Part shown: piece by piece, positions 18,701 to 30,308 of the stretch
How positions within the stretch are numbered: the first letter of the stretch is position 1
How the letters are laid out: each line of letters begins with the position of its first letter
Assembly (NCBI RefSeq): GCF_036711975.1
Contig: NC_091973.1
Span: 15,500,001-15,564,000 of the forward strand
Direction of reading: 5' to 3'
Source of the DNA: Onthophagus taurus
Lineage: Eukaryota; Arthropoda; Insecta; Coleoptera; Scarabaeidae
DNA: 64,000 bases
Notes under the pieces: model-generated
What the model was told of the DNA's origin: nothing
Seen by the model: the letters and a program-made list of their open reading frames with translations, nothing else
Database searches by the model: none
Program-made: the position numbers and the translations under genes

Positions 18701-19401
18701 ACAGGAAATCCGAGAGTCTTGAGCCCTTCCACATTTTCTGTGAATGTGTCGATTAATGAACGGTAGGCTTTAGCGGAACCCTCTTGTTTTATTGTTATGC
18801 CCTGTATTTCGTTGTAGTACAGTGTGGCAAGATGCCTTTTATTTTGATACCTACTCTTAAGCATCTCAAATGCGATAGGGTAATTGTCATTCGTCATAGG
18901 CAACCCTTTGATGAGTTGTAATGGCTCACCAGATAATAACATCAATAAATATTGATATTTAATAACATCCGAGAAGGATTTATTTTCGTGCACCATGGAG
19001 CGGAATAAATCGAAGAAACTTGGCCATGCTTTGAAATCACCAGTAAATGTTGGTAACATAATTTTGCTCAACTTTGGAGACTCGAGAGTAGTAGGTGGTT
19101 CTTCAGTAATATGAGAATCTTTAATTCTCTGATGAATTGCTTTTATAGAAAAATACGCGCTATCTGCCCGTTGGCGAATACGATCGTGCTCATCAAACTC
19201 TTCCTCGGTAATTAAACCAATAACTTGATTATGCAATAATTGAAACTGTCTGTAAGTATTTTCTATATCACCAGCACGTGCGACAAAAACCAATTCGTCT
19301 TCAGGTGCAGTGGTGAGACTGCGGCCACAGCCCAATGTTTCGATAAGTCGATTTAATTCGATGCTTCGACGTAGAAGTATCTTCGCGAGTTTATCAGCCA
19401 T
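15788..19401 (-). CDS. BEL/Pao gag-pol polyprotein, 3' truncated
   Basis: A single open frame of about 1204 element-derived codons. Gag comes first (DUF1759-like LPTFTGDFKAWPSFFDLF near residue 120), then CCHC-like zinc knuckles (CPLCND, CKNCLGCRHSTSKC, CRICNKRHHTLLH; about 325-390). A retroviral-type protease follows (VRALIDSCSMVNFI, about 450; the usual Gly after Asp-Ser is Cys), then RT (VVFDASAKT; catalytic YVDDIV near 850) and RNase H (LFCDASLIGY, WCDSTVVLNWL). A 27-bp tandem duplication repeats TFVANR near 16,010-16,060. The frame ends at the duplication breakpoint 15,787, where a foreign BEL fragment begins, so integrase and 3' LTR are lost. The undamaged frame implies a fairly recent insertion. 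ATG 19,401 begins MADKLAKIL; no 5' LTR could be delimited. Confidence 0.87.
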
Positions 19402-20162
19402 TGTAAAAACCGAAAGAAAATATCAATATAACTTGTAAATGAAATTTCGGACCAGTCTATATAAATTGCGAAAATTATTGTAAACAGATTATAAGAATAA
19501 ATCTCGTTCCAGATGTGAACTCCAGATGTGAGCGTACAAAAAAGAGAATTTCAAAAATGACAAAGGAGTTCAGAGTGCGTTGTAAATTAATGAAAATGCG
19601 TAAAATTAATAAGAATAACTTGTTTGAGGTTGTCATGTTAGTTTTAAGGTAAAATATTCTTTTAATTAATTTCGTATTAATTTTTTTGATTACTGCATTG
19701 TAATTTTTTGTATTGTCATGTCTAATCTCGCCGTATCATCCTTGTCTAGAAAGAAGTGGTCCTGTAAACGGATACATGTTTTCAATAAAAACAGCACTTT
19801 TAACTAGCTTTTAAGGAAGGGTTTTAAAAGCTTGTTAAAAGTGTTGTTTTTATTGAAAATATGTATATTTTTAGATTATTTTTGTTATATTTGCTGTTAC
19901 TATCAATAAAAAAAGCAGTTCACTTTTAAATTTGTTTTTTTTCTTATTTTATAAATGAAAAAAATAATAATAACGGAGTTAACCAGTTCAAATTTCGCGC
20001 CTAGTTGTGCCATGCAAAAGTGGGGGTAAAATGTGTTGCTCTGATTTTAACATGTAGTTGGCGCTTCTTCTATATATCTGTTCTGTGCTGGCACAGAATA
20101 ACCAGAAAGGACAAAACCGGCGGTGCTTTTGAAGTTTCACCAGCTATTTTATTGGTCCTTCG
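19402..20162. other. non-coding spacer with 5' leader of the BEL element and a long hairpin
   Basis: No gene is seen. The left part is AT-rich leader of the BEL frame. A near-perfect inverted repeat (arms 19,772-19,813 and 19,822-19,866; core ttttcaataaaaaca) could be a small foldback/MITE. Further right the sequence passes into the presumed end of the P element. Confidence 0.5.
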
Positions 20163-20382
20163 GCCATATTGTTGGCGTGTAGGCGCCAATTTGAAAAGTA
20201 AAGTATTCTGTTTTAGGAGAGTGTCCACTAAAATGATTTTGAAATTTAATTTTACTAAATTTGTATTGAAGATATAATTACGGTTATTTTTATGAAAATT
20301 TAATACAATATATAAAATTCATTTAATACAGTATATCATTAATTAAAAAAAAAAATATGTAGATCATTTAAAAATATTTATT

Positions 20383-22480
20383 TTATAAATTATTAACAAT
20401 TTTAAATTTTGCACTTGGTCCATTTACAGGTGTTTTTTTCATATTCCGATTGTGATACTTTAAGGTATAAAATAATCTTAATCTAATAAACAAGCTTAAT
20501 AAAAACTTTGTAGGAAAATTTGAACAATCAAAATGGTGCTCTATTATTTTTAAATTTTCTAAAAATTGACTACCCACTCCTCTTTTGTGTAGTATAGTCG
20601 GATAGCCGTCGTAAAATGCCTGTTCTAATTTAAAAATATAATTTAAAAATAAATTATTTGGTGCAATCAGATTGCCATAAATATTTTCAGAAGAAAAACT
20701 CTTAAAATGTGTAAATAATTTGTCAACACCTAAATTTTCTTCTTTGAACATAGCGGCACATGTTTCGCAACTATGCACTGCCAATATCTTTTTGGCAAGG
20801 TAGCCACGAACATAACTATAGCCATTTTGGGCCGGTAATTCTTGGGTTCGGTAATCTGGGTCAACCGACACCAAATTACCATCTATATTTGGTGTCTCCA
20901 GAATTGATGCTGGTTCCTGAGCGTAATAAATATTTCGCGCATATTTATTTCTTTTATCTTTATTAAGAATGTAGCGAAATCATTACTACAATTTTCATTT
21001 CCAGTGTGAAAATAACGTTGGCAAAACAATTTTCGAAAACTTCTTTCAAATTGAATGGGCGTGGGGTTCACAAAATTTCCTCCCTGGAACCGTATTTGCC
21101 CAAAGAAATTTTCCTGACAGTCCTGGTTAATAAATCTGGTCGTCATGAAGTCATGATTATTTTCTTTTAATATAGTCCATAATTTTTGGATACCTTTGAT
21201 GGTTACTGCCCAAGCCTTTAAACATTTTATTGATTTTGTTACATCATGTCCTTTTCCATTAATAACCTTTAAATTTTTAATAATATCAAACATTTCATTT
21301 AAGAAGTCGTCTTCGCCAGAATATTTTTTTGAATTTAATACATCAAATAGCTTATTGAATTTTTCAATAAACTCTATTGTTCCAATACATTCTGATGGGA
21401 GCGCTTTTAAAGATAAATAAACTTCCAACCCACTCGCCACCGTATGGCTAATTACTTGGGCTGCTAATTTTACCTTCATTTTTTGGAAGTTGGTTGGCTT
21501 GATGTGTGCAGGAGTCAATTTTGGTGCCATTCTGTTTCTTTATTGAACATCCATGTTATAAAAACTTGAAATAAACTCCCAAGATGTTTTCTTATCATTA
21601 AACACAAAATGATGTTTAATTAAATTATTTCTGATAGCTTTTAACAAGTGAGGAGTATCAAAAATAAAAGGAATTGTGTCTCCATTTAACAAAATCCATG
21701 GGGTCTCTGGTGTTATTTTAAAATATTGTGTAGTTGCATAAAATTACTTCCCATATCTGTTATCACACATCGTACTCGGAGTCCAATATTTTTTAATTTT
21801 TGAATACATTGCTCAATCTCTTCTTTCAATGTTGGTGCTGTACATGTTTTAATAAAAAAATAACCAAGAGGTAATTTCCAATTATTTGTAAGCCCTCTAA
21901 TCATAAAAACATTTGCATTTCGTGCTGAAATGTACTCTCTTTTATCGTCTCCTATATCTACGAGACCAACAACTTCGTCTCTTCCAATGTGATAAAACAG
22001 ATTCTCTTTTAGGGCCATTTCATCTATACAGAGGATGCAATCCTTGTCTAAATATCCCATAGAAGAAACTTTAATTTCCAATGCCTTATACAGTTGTATG
22101 TTGTTGAGGCCAGGGACAAATTTTAAATTTTCAGTAAACCTTCTTAAGGTCCTTGTTGAAGGCAAATAAAATAAAGTCTGTAAAAATTTATAAGACCGTG
22201 GCCCCAAAAAATATAATTGCATACTGAACTCTTTGTATGCAGTAGTATATCTTCTTTTTGATAATGTTATGTTGCACAACCTCGCCTGAATTTTTATAAA
22301 ACTTGCCAAATTGTTGGGAAAAAAACGATCACAATAATTGTCGAAATCTTGTAGAGTGCATGTTTTGTTAGTAGTACTTGCATTCATAAGTAATCTTCTC
22401 ACCTTGACATTTTCAGATCGTAAGTTTTTTACAGATTCTCTTAATTTTCTTTTCCGTGGTGTTCCCGAAGACAGTGACAT
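20383..22480 (-). pseudogene. P-element transposase catalytic region (three broken segments)
   Basis: Three minus-strand frames (22,480-21,713; 21,530-20,883; 20,874-20,383) are pieces of one THAP9/P-element transposase separated by frameshifts and stops. The first has CILCIDEMALKENLFY and VITDMGSNFMQLHN with likely catalytic Asp residues. The 182 bp between the first two still encode DTPHLLKAIRNNL in another frame. The second begins MAPKLTPAHIKP and contains NQDCQENFFGQIRFQGG, a P-family hallmark with the catalytic Glu. The third has YVRGYLAKKI and the cysteine pair HSCETCAAMF typical of the C-terminus. The host relatives of this family are THAP9-like genes; the surrounding repeats and breaks favour a dead transposon. 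Confidence 0.82.
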
Positions 22481-22618
22481 GTTTGTTTGAGTAAAAGTTT
22501 CTACAAAAATTTTAAAAAAATTACATACTGTTACACTAAATCAACAAATCAAAGATAATTTAAAATCATTGTCTTGCATGCTTCAAATACATTTTGTAAG
22601 TACATAAAATCATAATAC

Positions 22619-22943
22619 CTGATTTTGTAGTGCTGGGTGTGGACCTAGCGGATGAAGCTGGACGGCTTTCTATTTATATAGATCCACAAAAACAATTAAT
22701 AATAGAGAGAGTTAAATAAGAAATTTTAATAGATTACCTGTTGATTCTGAATGCACATCCACAAATAACGGGCTGCATTGAAAATCTAAAAATTAGCAAT
22801 TATAGTAGAAGGAAATTTTGTATGCTTATAATTATATATTATATAATTATAATAATAACAGAAATATTAATTATTAAACTTACCTAATAAATCAGTATTA
22901 TGGTTTTGGGTATCACCACATTCAACTCCAGATGGTCCCGGTT
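22619..22943 (-). other. exon-like segments of the P-element linker
   Basis: Minus-strand segments with AG/GT borders occur at about 22,884-22,943 (encoding GPSGVECGDTQNHN), 22,738-22,772 and 22,619-22,669. They probably join THAP and catalytic exons. Borders are predicted by eye only. Confidence 0.35.
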
Positions 22944-23076
22944 CTACAAGAAAAAAACCTTTATATTTATTGTTAGTGTTTAAATACTTTCATTTAGCCC
23001 TGAGAAAGAATCTGTTTTTGGTGAACTAATCACTTTTGATGTAGAAGGAGCAAGTTGAACATCTAAAGTAAAGTAT

Positions 23077-24778
23077 TGTTACGTTTTTTTTATTCTTTAC
23101 TATCTGTTAATGTATTTTTTTTTCTCTGTTAAACTCGTTTTTTTTAAAAAAAAAAAAAAAAAATTTTTTAGTTTGTTTCAGCAACGGATTTCGAGTTTCC
23201 TACTTCCTTTACTTATCCTAATCCTTCCTAGAGGCCGCTGGTAATTTATTTCGAATTTCATAATTACACCTTTTTTTTTAATTCATTTGTAGTTTATTTT
23301 TTTTACTTAATTTTTTTATTAAATTTATTATTAATTTTTTTTGTTTGGGAGAGATTTGATTCGTTAACGATAAAATGTTTTCTTGGGATTTAAGCGTCAC
23401 GTTAAAGTTTTTTTTTGTTGGTATATATTGAGACGAGTTTTGGGAAACGGTCTCTTTTTAAAACGTACGCCCAGTGAGAACCACCTCGTATGAATTTTTG
23501 GCTTAAGACGACATTTTGAGATTTAGTAAAATTTTGTTGGGTCGATTGCCATTCCGAAGATTTCGGATTTATCATTCGAAGGGGGAAAATCGGGAATAAT
23601 TAGTTTTGGTTCCTGATTACGGATTGATTCCGGATGTTAGATTACTTTCACTCTGAAACGTTATTTTGGGCATAGACCTCGTCGAACTTGAGGTGAGCGT
23701 TTATTTTTTTTGTTCATTAAATAGTTTTCAGAATAAAAAAAAAAAAAAATTAAATCTTAAATTTTATTTGTTTTTCAATTTAATCTAATCGAGGGATTGT
23801 AATTCCTAGGTCTTTTCTTTGGGGAGAGAAATTCTATTTTTTTTTTGGGGTTTCTTTTTTTTTTGATGTGGACTCCGAAACCACGATTACCTGTAAGGAA
23901 GACTTCGATTAATTCGACGGCATAAATCCATTTCCGTTACCACTTACCTAGGACTCGAAGGAAGTTGCTGACATCTCCAATTTACCTCGAATAAGTTGAT
24001 ATAACCAGAAGACTAAGGTCAGATTTTTTTTTGTTGGCTGAACTTCTTTGAGAGTTTAGTTTTTTTGTTAAAATCTTTTGTTTAAAAAAAAAAGAAAGGG
24101 GGAGATTAATAGATATATTGAATTTTTTTTTCTATTATTAGAGATTTTATTTTTATATTGTTTTTCCTAATTTATTTTTTGATTTTTTTTAATTTCCTTT
24201 GATTTTGTAAGAGAATTATTAATTGGGGTTTTATTTTTTTTTACTGCATTTATTTTGTGTTTTATGAAAAGCACACTCCACACAAGATTTTGGGGTTGTG
24301 GGGTGTTTATGAGTATTTTGAACTCAGTTCAGGTTTTTTTTTGGTTTAATTTTGGCCCCGATTAAATTCTTATTTAAAAGTTTTTTTTTGATTTTCGATT
24401 CATTTAATTATTATATTTCAAGTTTTTTTTTATTATTCAAGTTTAAAAATTATAGTATTATTTCTTTTGTTATTATTTCTTTTCATTTATTTTATTCTAA
24501 TATATTTCAAATTGATCTTATACTTACCTGCATTTATTTTCTGTGTGTGTGTTTGATAATTTATGTTGGTTTCATTCCGATATTTAACTTACCACTTCTC
24601 GTTCAGTGCCGGTTGCGGATTGTCGGAACGGGTGGCGCGTTTAAAAAAAAAGAATCGAACCCCCCCCTTCTCCGCAGAAGTATAAGCCGGGGAGTCCGCA
24701 ATATAATCGGGTGTTCGGAATTCAATCATTATTTTTTTTGTCTGCGTTTTGTAATATTAAGAAATTAGAGGCGTTACA
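23077..24778. mobile_element. solo LTR (1.7 kb) inside the P element
   Basis: The block starts TGTTACG and ends GCGTTACA and is flanked by the 4-bp duplication GTAT (23,073-23,076 and 24,779-24,782). It is very T-rich with many homopolymers and has no coding capacity. TG...CA ends and a 4-bp duplication fit a gypsy-group LTR left by recombination between the two LTRs of a full element. Confidence 0.72.
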
Positions 24779-24829
24779 GTATTCATTAACAAATATACTT
24801 AAATTAAAATTTATAAATACAATTACCAG

Positions 24830-25203
24830 ATAATATCACAATCTTTCCTTCGGGTTTTTGGCTTGTTTCCTTGTATTGTATAATTTCGGTGGGAATTGCA
24901 ATGGGTAACAATCTTTTTTATATGGGTCACTGAACATGTTATTATTAAAATGTAATGCACAAACTCTTTAATTATTGTATAATTGTTGTACAGATTTGTC
25001 TTCCAAATCTAAACGATTGCATGCCTTCAGCCACTGCTTTGCTCAAAAACAATTACATAAATATAATTTAAATTGTAAATATTACTACTAAATTTTCTTT
25101 ACCTTTCTAGATCTTTTGGTATGCGAAACATACTTATCTTTGTGCCAACAGTACTGGTTACAACCACGTACCACACAATAACAGCCACATTTCACACTCA
25201 TTT
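24830..25203 (-). pseudogene. THAP domain exons of the P element
   Basis: The first exon (ATG at 25,203) encodes a cysteine-rich start, KCGCYCVVRGCN, with a GTAAAG donor after about 25,096. Its FRIPKDLE segment is in another frame, showing an indel. A second exon (about 25,035-24,833) encodes KQWLKACNRLDLEDKSVQQL, then RVCALHF after a stop codon, and PLQFPPKLY. These are the C2CH zinc-binding and RVC-HF parts of a THAP DNA-binding domain, which would bind transposon ends. Stop and frameshift make it non-functional. Confidence 0.6.
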
Positions 25204-25661
25204 TATATTAATAAAAACTAATTAAAATAATAACTACTAAAAAACTATAATTAAAAAATAGTAAAACTAAACTATGCTAAAAGATAAGATAAACTAATAC
25301 TACTTTAAAATATAAGAAAAAATAGAATAATACACTAAATAACTATTAACTAAACAACTATAACTCAAAGAAAAACTTTCGCTATCAAAACAATCTCAAC
25401 AAACGCGCGTGGTAACACAGATGTAAATAAACGCCAACAATATGGCGTCCATAAAAATGGACGCCATATTAATGTAAAATGTTTGTCATGCGGTAGGTTG
25501 GGACCTACCGCATGACAAACATTTTTTACCAAACGCTAGGCATTCATTAATTTTGTGTGTAACCACATCAAGTACTGTTGTTTTAGGGCAAGTCAGGGTT
25601 TGATTTTAAACAACCGGGACCAACTAAATTAAGTTTATTATGTATTATTTCTACTTCAACG
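25204..25661. other. non-coding spacer with two perfect hairpins
   Basis: The AT-rich upstream part of the P element includes the palindrome ATGGCGTCCATAAAAATGGACGCCAT (25,442-25,467, described in two arms of ATGGCGTCCAT). A second hairpin has 23-bp arms 25,476-25,498 and 25,503-25,525 around a TGGG loop, with core TTTGTCATGCGGTAGGT. No gene is seen. Confidence 0.6.
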
Positions 25662-26071
25662 TGTTAGAACGTTTTACAACCATGTTACAACTATTATTAA
25701 CCATTGAACTGCTTAACTTGTTCTTGTACGACTGAAGATATAGTTTCAAAAACAAAAGTTATGCAACCGTACTTACATTATGTAAGCATTACATGTTGAC
25801 TATTTAATACTATTTTTCGTTTAACTATTTAACAAGTACAATCTTTAATTACCTTATTTGTTTTTGTTGTGTTATAATTTCTCTGTTCTTCTTTTTTGTT
25901 TACTGATCTTGTGGTTTCGGATCCATCTGTTTTTGTCAAACGTCGGTTCGTGTATTTTCCCTTTCTCATCTCCTCGATACAATCATTTTCTTCTGTTATG
26001 CAACCGTACTTACATTATGTAAGCATTACATGTTGCCCATTTAATGCTATTTTTCGTTTAACTATTTAACA
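25662..26071 (-). mobile_element. copia 3' LTR with internal tandem duplication
   Basis: On the minus strand the LTR starts TGTTAAATAG at 26,071, right after a purine-rich tract (TTTACGGGCGAA), and probably ends CGTTCTAACA at 25,662. A 77-bp segment (25,758-25,834) is repeated at 25,995-26,071, a 237-bp period, so the LTR carries an internal partial duplication or two tandem LTR pieces. No 5' partner was found. Confidence 0.55.
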
Positions 26072-26222
26072 TTCGCCCGTAAACGAAAAATAAACAATAA
26101 CAAAGTCCTAAATTATACCTACAATATTTTTCCTAAACTTAGTGAATTTAACCCTTTCAAGGGGTTTTGTCAACATATCACTAATGTTCTCTTCACTGTT
26201 ACAAAACTGTAGTACAATTTTC

Positions 26223-27400
26223 TTATCCGTTACTTCGTCTGCTTATTACGCCACTTTTAATTAAACTAATAGCAGTTTTATTATCCATGTTTAACATGGC
26301 TATATACTCCGCCTCCGTAGTTGATAAAGCAACTATTGGTTGCTTTCTTGCTACCCAACTTATTGGTCCATCGTTTAACATTATCACGAATCCGGTCGTG
26401 CTCTTTCTTGTGTCTGTACAATCCGCATCACAATACGCACTTAATTTTAAATTTTTATGTTCCGTGTTTAATCGATATTTAATACCAATGTTTTTATGAG
26501 TATTCAAATATTTTAAAATTCTTTTCACATTGATTACGTCACTGTTTGTTACTTTATTTATGAAACGACTTACAAAGTTTACCGCGAAGCTAATGTTCGG
26601 TCGTGTTTTCTTTGCCAAATACAACAAACTACCCACCGCCTCTTGATAAGGAAAGTTTTTAATTATTGTTTTATCACTTCTTTTAAAGTCACTTATAGTT
26701 AATGGTATATGAGTCTCTTTTGATTCATTCATTTTAAATTTTTCGGTTATTTTTTCAATTAGTTTAATTTGTTGTAGTTTTAATTCATTATTTTTTATTT
26801 TTATGTTTTGTCCTAGGAAATTGTTTGGATTTACCCATGATTTTGTGATGAAGTTTTTATTTAATTTATTAATTACGTATTTTATGTGTTCTTTATTATT
26901 TGATATGATGAGGCCATCATCTACATAAATAGCCATAATTAATGCTCTGTCACTGTTTTTAAATATACACTGTTCTGACTTTCATTGTTGCAACTCAATT
27001 GCTTGTAGTACTTTTGTGAATGTTTCATTCCATTTCATAGGTGCCTGTCTTAAGCCATATAAAGTTTTTTTCAGTTTACATACTTTTCCATCTGCATTGC
27101 TCTATCCGTGTACACGTCTTCATCCAGTTTTCCATATAAGAATGCCGTTCTTATATCAAATTTTACTATATAACTGGATTGTGCTGCTGCTAGCGGAAAT
27201 AATGTTCTTGTAGCACTTGAACTTATTACTGGGCTATATACCTCATCAAGTGGATCATTAAATTCCTGTTCAAATCCTCTTACTACCAATCGAGCCTTAA
27301 ATGTTCCATCTTCTTTTATTTTGAATATCTATTTATTAGATAGTATCTTTTGGTCGTCTTTTACCTTGTCTTTATCCACTAATTCCCAGACATCGTTCTC
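26223..27400 (-). pseudogene. copia reverse transcriptase and RNase H
   Basis: The RT N-terminal part (27,289-27,071) has VRGFEQEFNDPLDEVYSPV and KFDIRTAFLYGKL with the first catalytic Asp. A break near 26,940-27,070 separates it from the segment starting MAIYVDDGLIIS, which carries the YVDD active site, PYQEAVGSLLYLA and the RNase H part (LSAYCDADC, ALSTTEAEYIAM, 26,936-26,223). At the end the reading frame is scrambled after EYIAM. The order matches copia pol, which places RT after integrase. Confidence 0.83.
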
Positions 27401-27403
27401 TTT

Positions 27404-28462
27404 CTATGAACGTTTTTCCTCTTTTATCGCTTTCATCCATTCATCTTTGTCTTCGTCTTTTAATGCTTCTTTGTAAGTTAAATATACATAATCCTTCAAT
27501 CTTTCTGGTTTCTTCTTTGTTCTTTGTTTTCTTCCATTTGTTTCCTTTATTTCTACTTCCTCTTCATCATCTCTCTTATCTTCATTATTTTCTTGTCTTT
27601 CTTCATTTTTCTGACATTCTTGATCTCTCTTATCTTCATTATTTTCTTGTAATTCTTCATTTTCTTCTTCCGTGTCATCAACCAGTATTTTAATTTTTTT
27701 ATTTTCGAATATTGCATCTCTCGAGATAATTATTCTTTGTTTTTTCTCATCAAAAAACCTATGTCCATTGCTTGCATATCCTACAAATATCATTCTTTCA
27801 CTTCTTTCATTTAATTTTTTAAGATAACCAAGCTTCTTTACATGAGCATAGGTACCAAATATCTGTAGATTTTTTAAGTTTGGTTTCTTTCCATTCCACA
27901 TTTCGTATGGAGTGCATCCTGTGGTCGTTGTTGGTGTTCTATTCATTAAATAAGCACTAGCTCGTACAGCTTCACCCCAAAATGTTTTTCCTAATCCCGA
28001 ATCATATATCAAAGCTCTTGCCTTTTCCATTATTGTTCTATTTGCTCGCTCAGCTTTTCCATTTAATTGTGGAGTATGTGGTATTGTATAGTCTAATGTT
28101 GTTCCTCTTTTTTTGCAAGAGTTTTGCAATTCATTATTGGTGTACTCTTTTCCATTATCGCACCTGATTTTTTTAACTTTTGCTTCTAATTTTGTTTCGA
28201 CTTTTTTGACGTATTCTTGGATTATTTCAGGCACTTCACTTTTGTTATTTATGATGTATACCTCAATGTGATGAGTATAATCATCTAACATTGTTACAAA
28301 ATATTTCTTTCCATCATATGTTTCCGGGTCAATTGGTCCACATACGTCAGTGTGTATTATTTCCAGTGCTTTTTTCGCACTTGTTCTTTTGTCACCAAAA
28401 GCAGACCTTACTCGTTTTGCTTTTGTACAAATTTCACAAATTACACTTTCCATTTCTTTCAT
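27404..28462 (-). pseudogene. copia integrase
   Basis: A 352-aa frame with the integrase zinc-finger end (CEICTKAKRVRS) and the catalytic core: Asp in HTDVCGPIDPETYDG, Asp in RCDNGKEYTNN, and Glu in QLNGKAERANRTIMEKAR. A copia-type GKKPNLKNLQIFG region and an acidic, repetitive linker (EENEELQENNEDKRDQE) follow. Upstream parts of the zinc finger (above 28,462) are in another frame after a stop. This would insert the cDNA, but the polyprotein is broken on both sides. Confidence 0.85.
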
Positions 28463-28717
28463 TGTCTTTTCATTTATTTTAAAGTCTTCTGTACTTTCTT
28501 ATATCAATTTAATTATTTCATAACTTGGATGACCTAATTTTCTGTGTAATTGTATTGTTTCCTTTTCTTATGTTATCATGGCATGTTTCTCTTCATTTTC
28601 TTTCAGGTTTACTTTGTACAGTCCATTTTTATTTTTGATTCCACTCATTATTAATTTTCCTTCTTTATAAATATCCACACCTTCATTTTCAAATACTACC
28701 ATTTCCACCATTTTTTG

Positions 28718-29782
28718 CTATTTTTGATACATACAACAAGTTCTTTTCCAATTCCGGTACATATTATATGACATGACATCTTTCATGTTACAATTTCCTG
28801 CTTCAATTTCTCCTATTGCTTCTGTTTTTATCGTTTGATCCTTTTTTGCTGTTCCTATATTTTCATTTAATTTTTCAATCTTGATCAAAATCTCCTTGTC
28901 ATTTGTCATGTGGATTGAGGCACCCGAATCCAATATCCATTCTGATTTTTTATTTAAGTCTTTTGCAGCCAAAAAACTTACCTTGTCTTCAATTTTAACT
29001 TTAATTTTTTCATCGTTATTCCTGAAAAAACATTGTTTTTCAAAATGATTATTTTTCCTGCAGATACTGCATCCTTGTTTGTTTTTGCAATTTTTTGCGA
29101 TGTGCCCTTTTTTTCCACATTTGAAGCATGTTATGTCGTTTGGTTTATTGTGTCTATTAGTTCTTTTTTGTTCACCTTTAAATGCCACCTGTTCCGTTGT
29201 GTTTTCACTTTTCATTCTCAACTCTTCGTTAAGCAATCTTTCGGTAAGTTTTTCAAAAGTTTTATCATTCTCTGAAGCCGACTCCCAAGCACTTCTAAAA
29301 TATTTATACGTATTTGGTAGTATCGATAATAACTTTGTTATTTTCATTTCGTCTGTTATTTTTTGTTTTAATCCCCTTAGTTTGTAGGTTATATTTTCTA
29401 GTTGTGCTATGTTCGACCCCATATCAAATTCCTTTTTAAATTGTAATTGGTAAAAATCCTGTAATAGTCTGTATTTCACATCTTCTGTATCTCTTTGATA
29501 CATTCCCCACAATTTTTCGATCATTTTATTTGCCGTCTTACTGTTTAGCACATGCATCATCGGTTGTTTTTCGATTGTTGTTATTATTATTTTTTGGGCA
29601 GTAGCATCCTTCTGCACCCAATCTAATTTTTCTTTTACTTCTTCTGGACATTTATTTATTCCATAAGCTATCTCATATATACCCTTGGCCTTAAAAAAGA
29701 TTCCAATTTGAAAGCTCCACGCTTCATAGTTCTCCGCTCCTTTCAATGTTTCAATACTTGCATATTCGTTAGTTTCACTCAT
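28718..29782 (-). pseudogene. copia gag and protease
   Basis: The 354-aa frame starts MSETNEYASIETLKGAENYE, the typical copia Gag beginning (UBN2-like), and contains LLSILPNTYKYF. Two CCHC zinc knuckles (CFKCGKKGHIAKNC, CSICRKNNHFEKQC) lie near residues 220-250. The protease active site WILDSGASIHMTND is near 290. The frame ends within the protease at 28,718 and is not continuous with integrase. Confidence 0.87.
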
Positions 29783-29968
29783 TTTTATTATTTATTTTAT
29801 TTTATTTTTTTTTTAATTATTTTTAATAATTTTTAACAATTTTATTATTACCGTTTTTTTTAACTTTGTTGTTTGGTTTATTATAAATAATTCTTGAATA
29901 TTTAATTTTCTACGTATGTTAAAATGGTCTGTTAACGATGCATTTATTGCTGACGCTGATCCAAGATC

Positions 29969-30308
29969 CTATTTTATATGTAGAACTTCTTTATTTTCAT
30001 TATAGATAACGTTATCTCTTTTAAAATTATTATTTTTCGTTAAGGGCTCAAACTCTGCTTCAGTCATTAAAGATAATTCAATGGTATGTTTCGGTGTTTT
30101 AATCAATTCCCAGGTGATCATGCCTTTCGTGGAGTATTGGATCAAATTGGAGGATATCACTGGAGGATATCTCTATACGCGAATGGAAGTCTGCAGCTAC
30201 GTTATTTTTTCCTTTTATGTATTCGACTACGAAATCGTATTCTTCCAGAGCCAATCGAAATTTGGTTAATCTGCTGCTAGGCTTTATCATACCAAACAAA
30301 TAGATCAA
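29969..30308 (-). pseudogene. gypsy RNase H remnant continuing repeat copy 2
   Basis: Minus-strand frames contain SSRLTKFRLALEEYDFVVEY and IKGKNNVAADFHSR, the classic end of a gypsy RNase H domain, then a shifted frame. It continues directly from the gypsy remnant in repeat copy 2, showing that copy 2 holds the original gypsy context while copy 1 (13,190) lacks it. Confidence 0.75.

Larger units (their letters stand above)
20163..25446 (-). mobile_element. THAP-type P element, decayed, with nested solo LTR
   Basis: The element holds P-element transposase pieces in minus-strand order and is bordered by a 16-bp perfect inverted repeat, GCCATATTGTTGGCGT, at 20,163-20,178 and 25,431-25,446. This may be terminal or subterminal; an 8-bp target duplication was not found. 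A 1.7-kb solo LTR (23,077-24,778) lies between the THAP exons and the main transposase body. Confidence 0.7.
26072..29940 (-). mobile_element. Ty1/copia retrotransposon internal region, decayed, 5' truncated
   Basis: Gag, protease, integrase and RT/RNase H pieces occur in standard copia order on the minus strand. The 5' LTR is absent; beyond about 29,900 the sequence passes into a gypsy RNase H remnant. Frameshifts between integrase and RT make the element dead. Confidence 0.85.

Noticed and set aside
27406..29387. Several plus-strand frames rich in Phe, Leu and Ser opposite the copia element
   Set aside because: Antisense shadows of lysine/glutamate-rich copia proteins.
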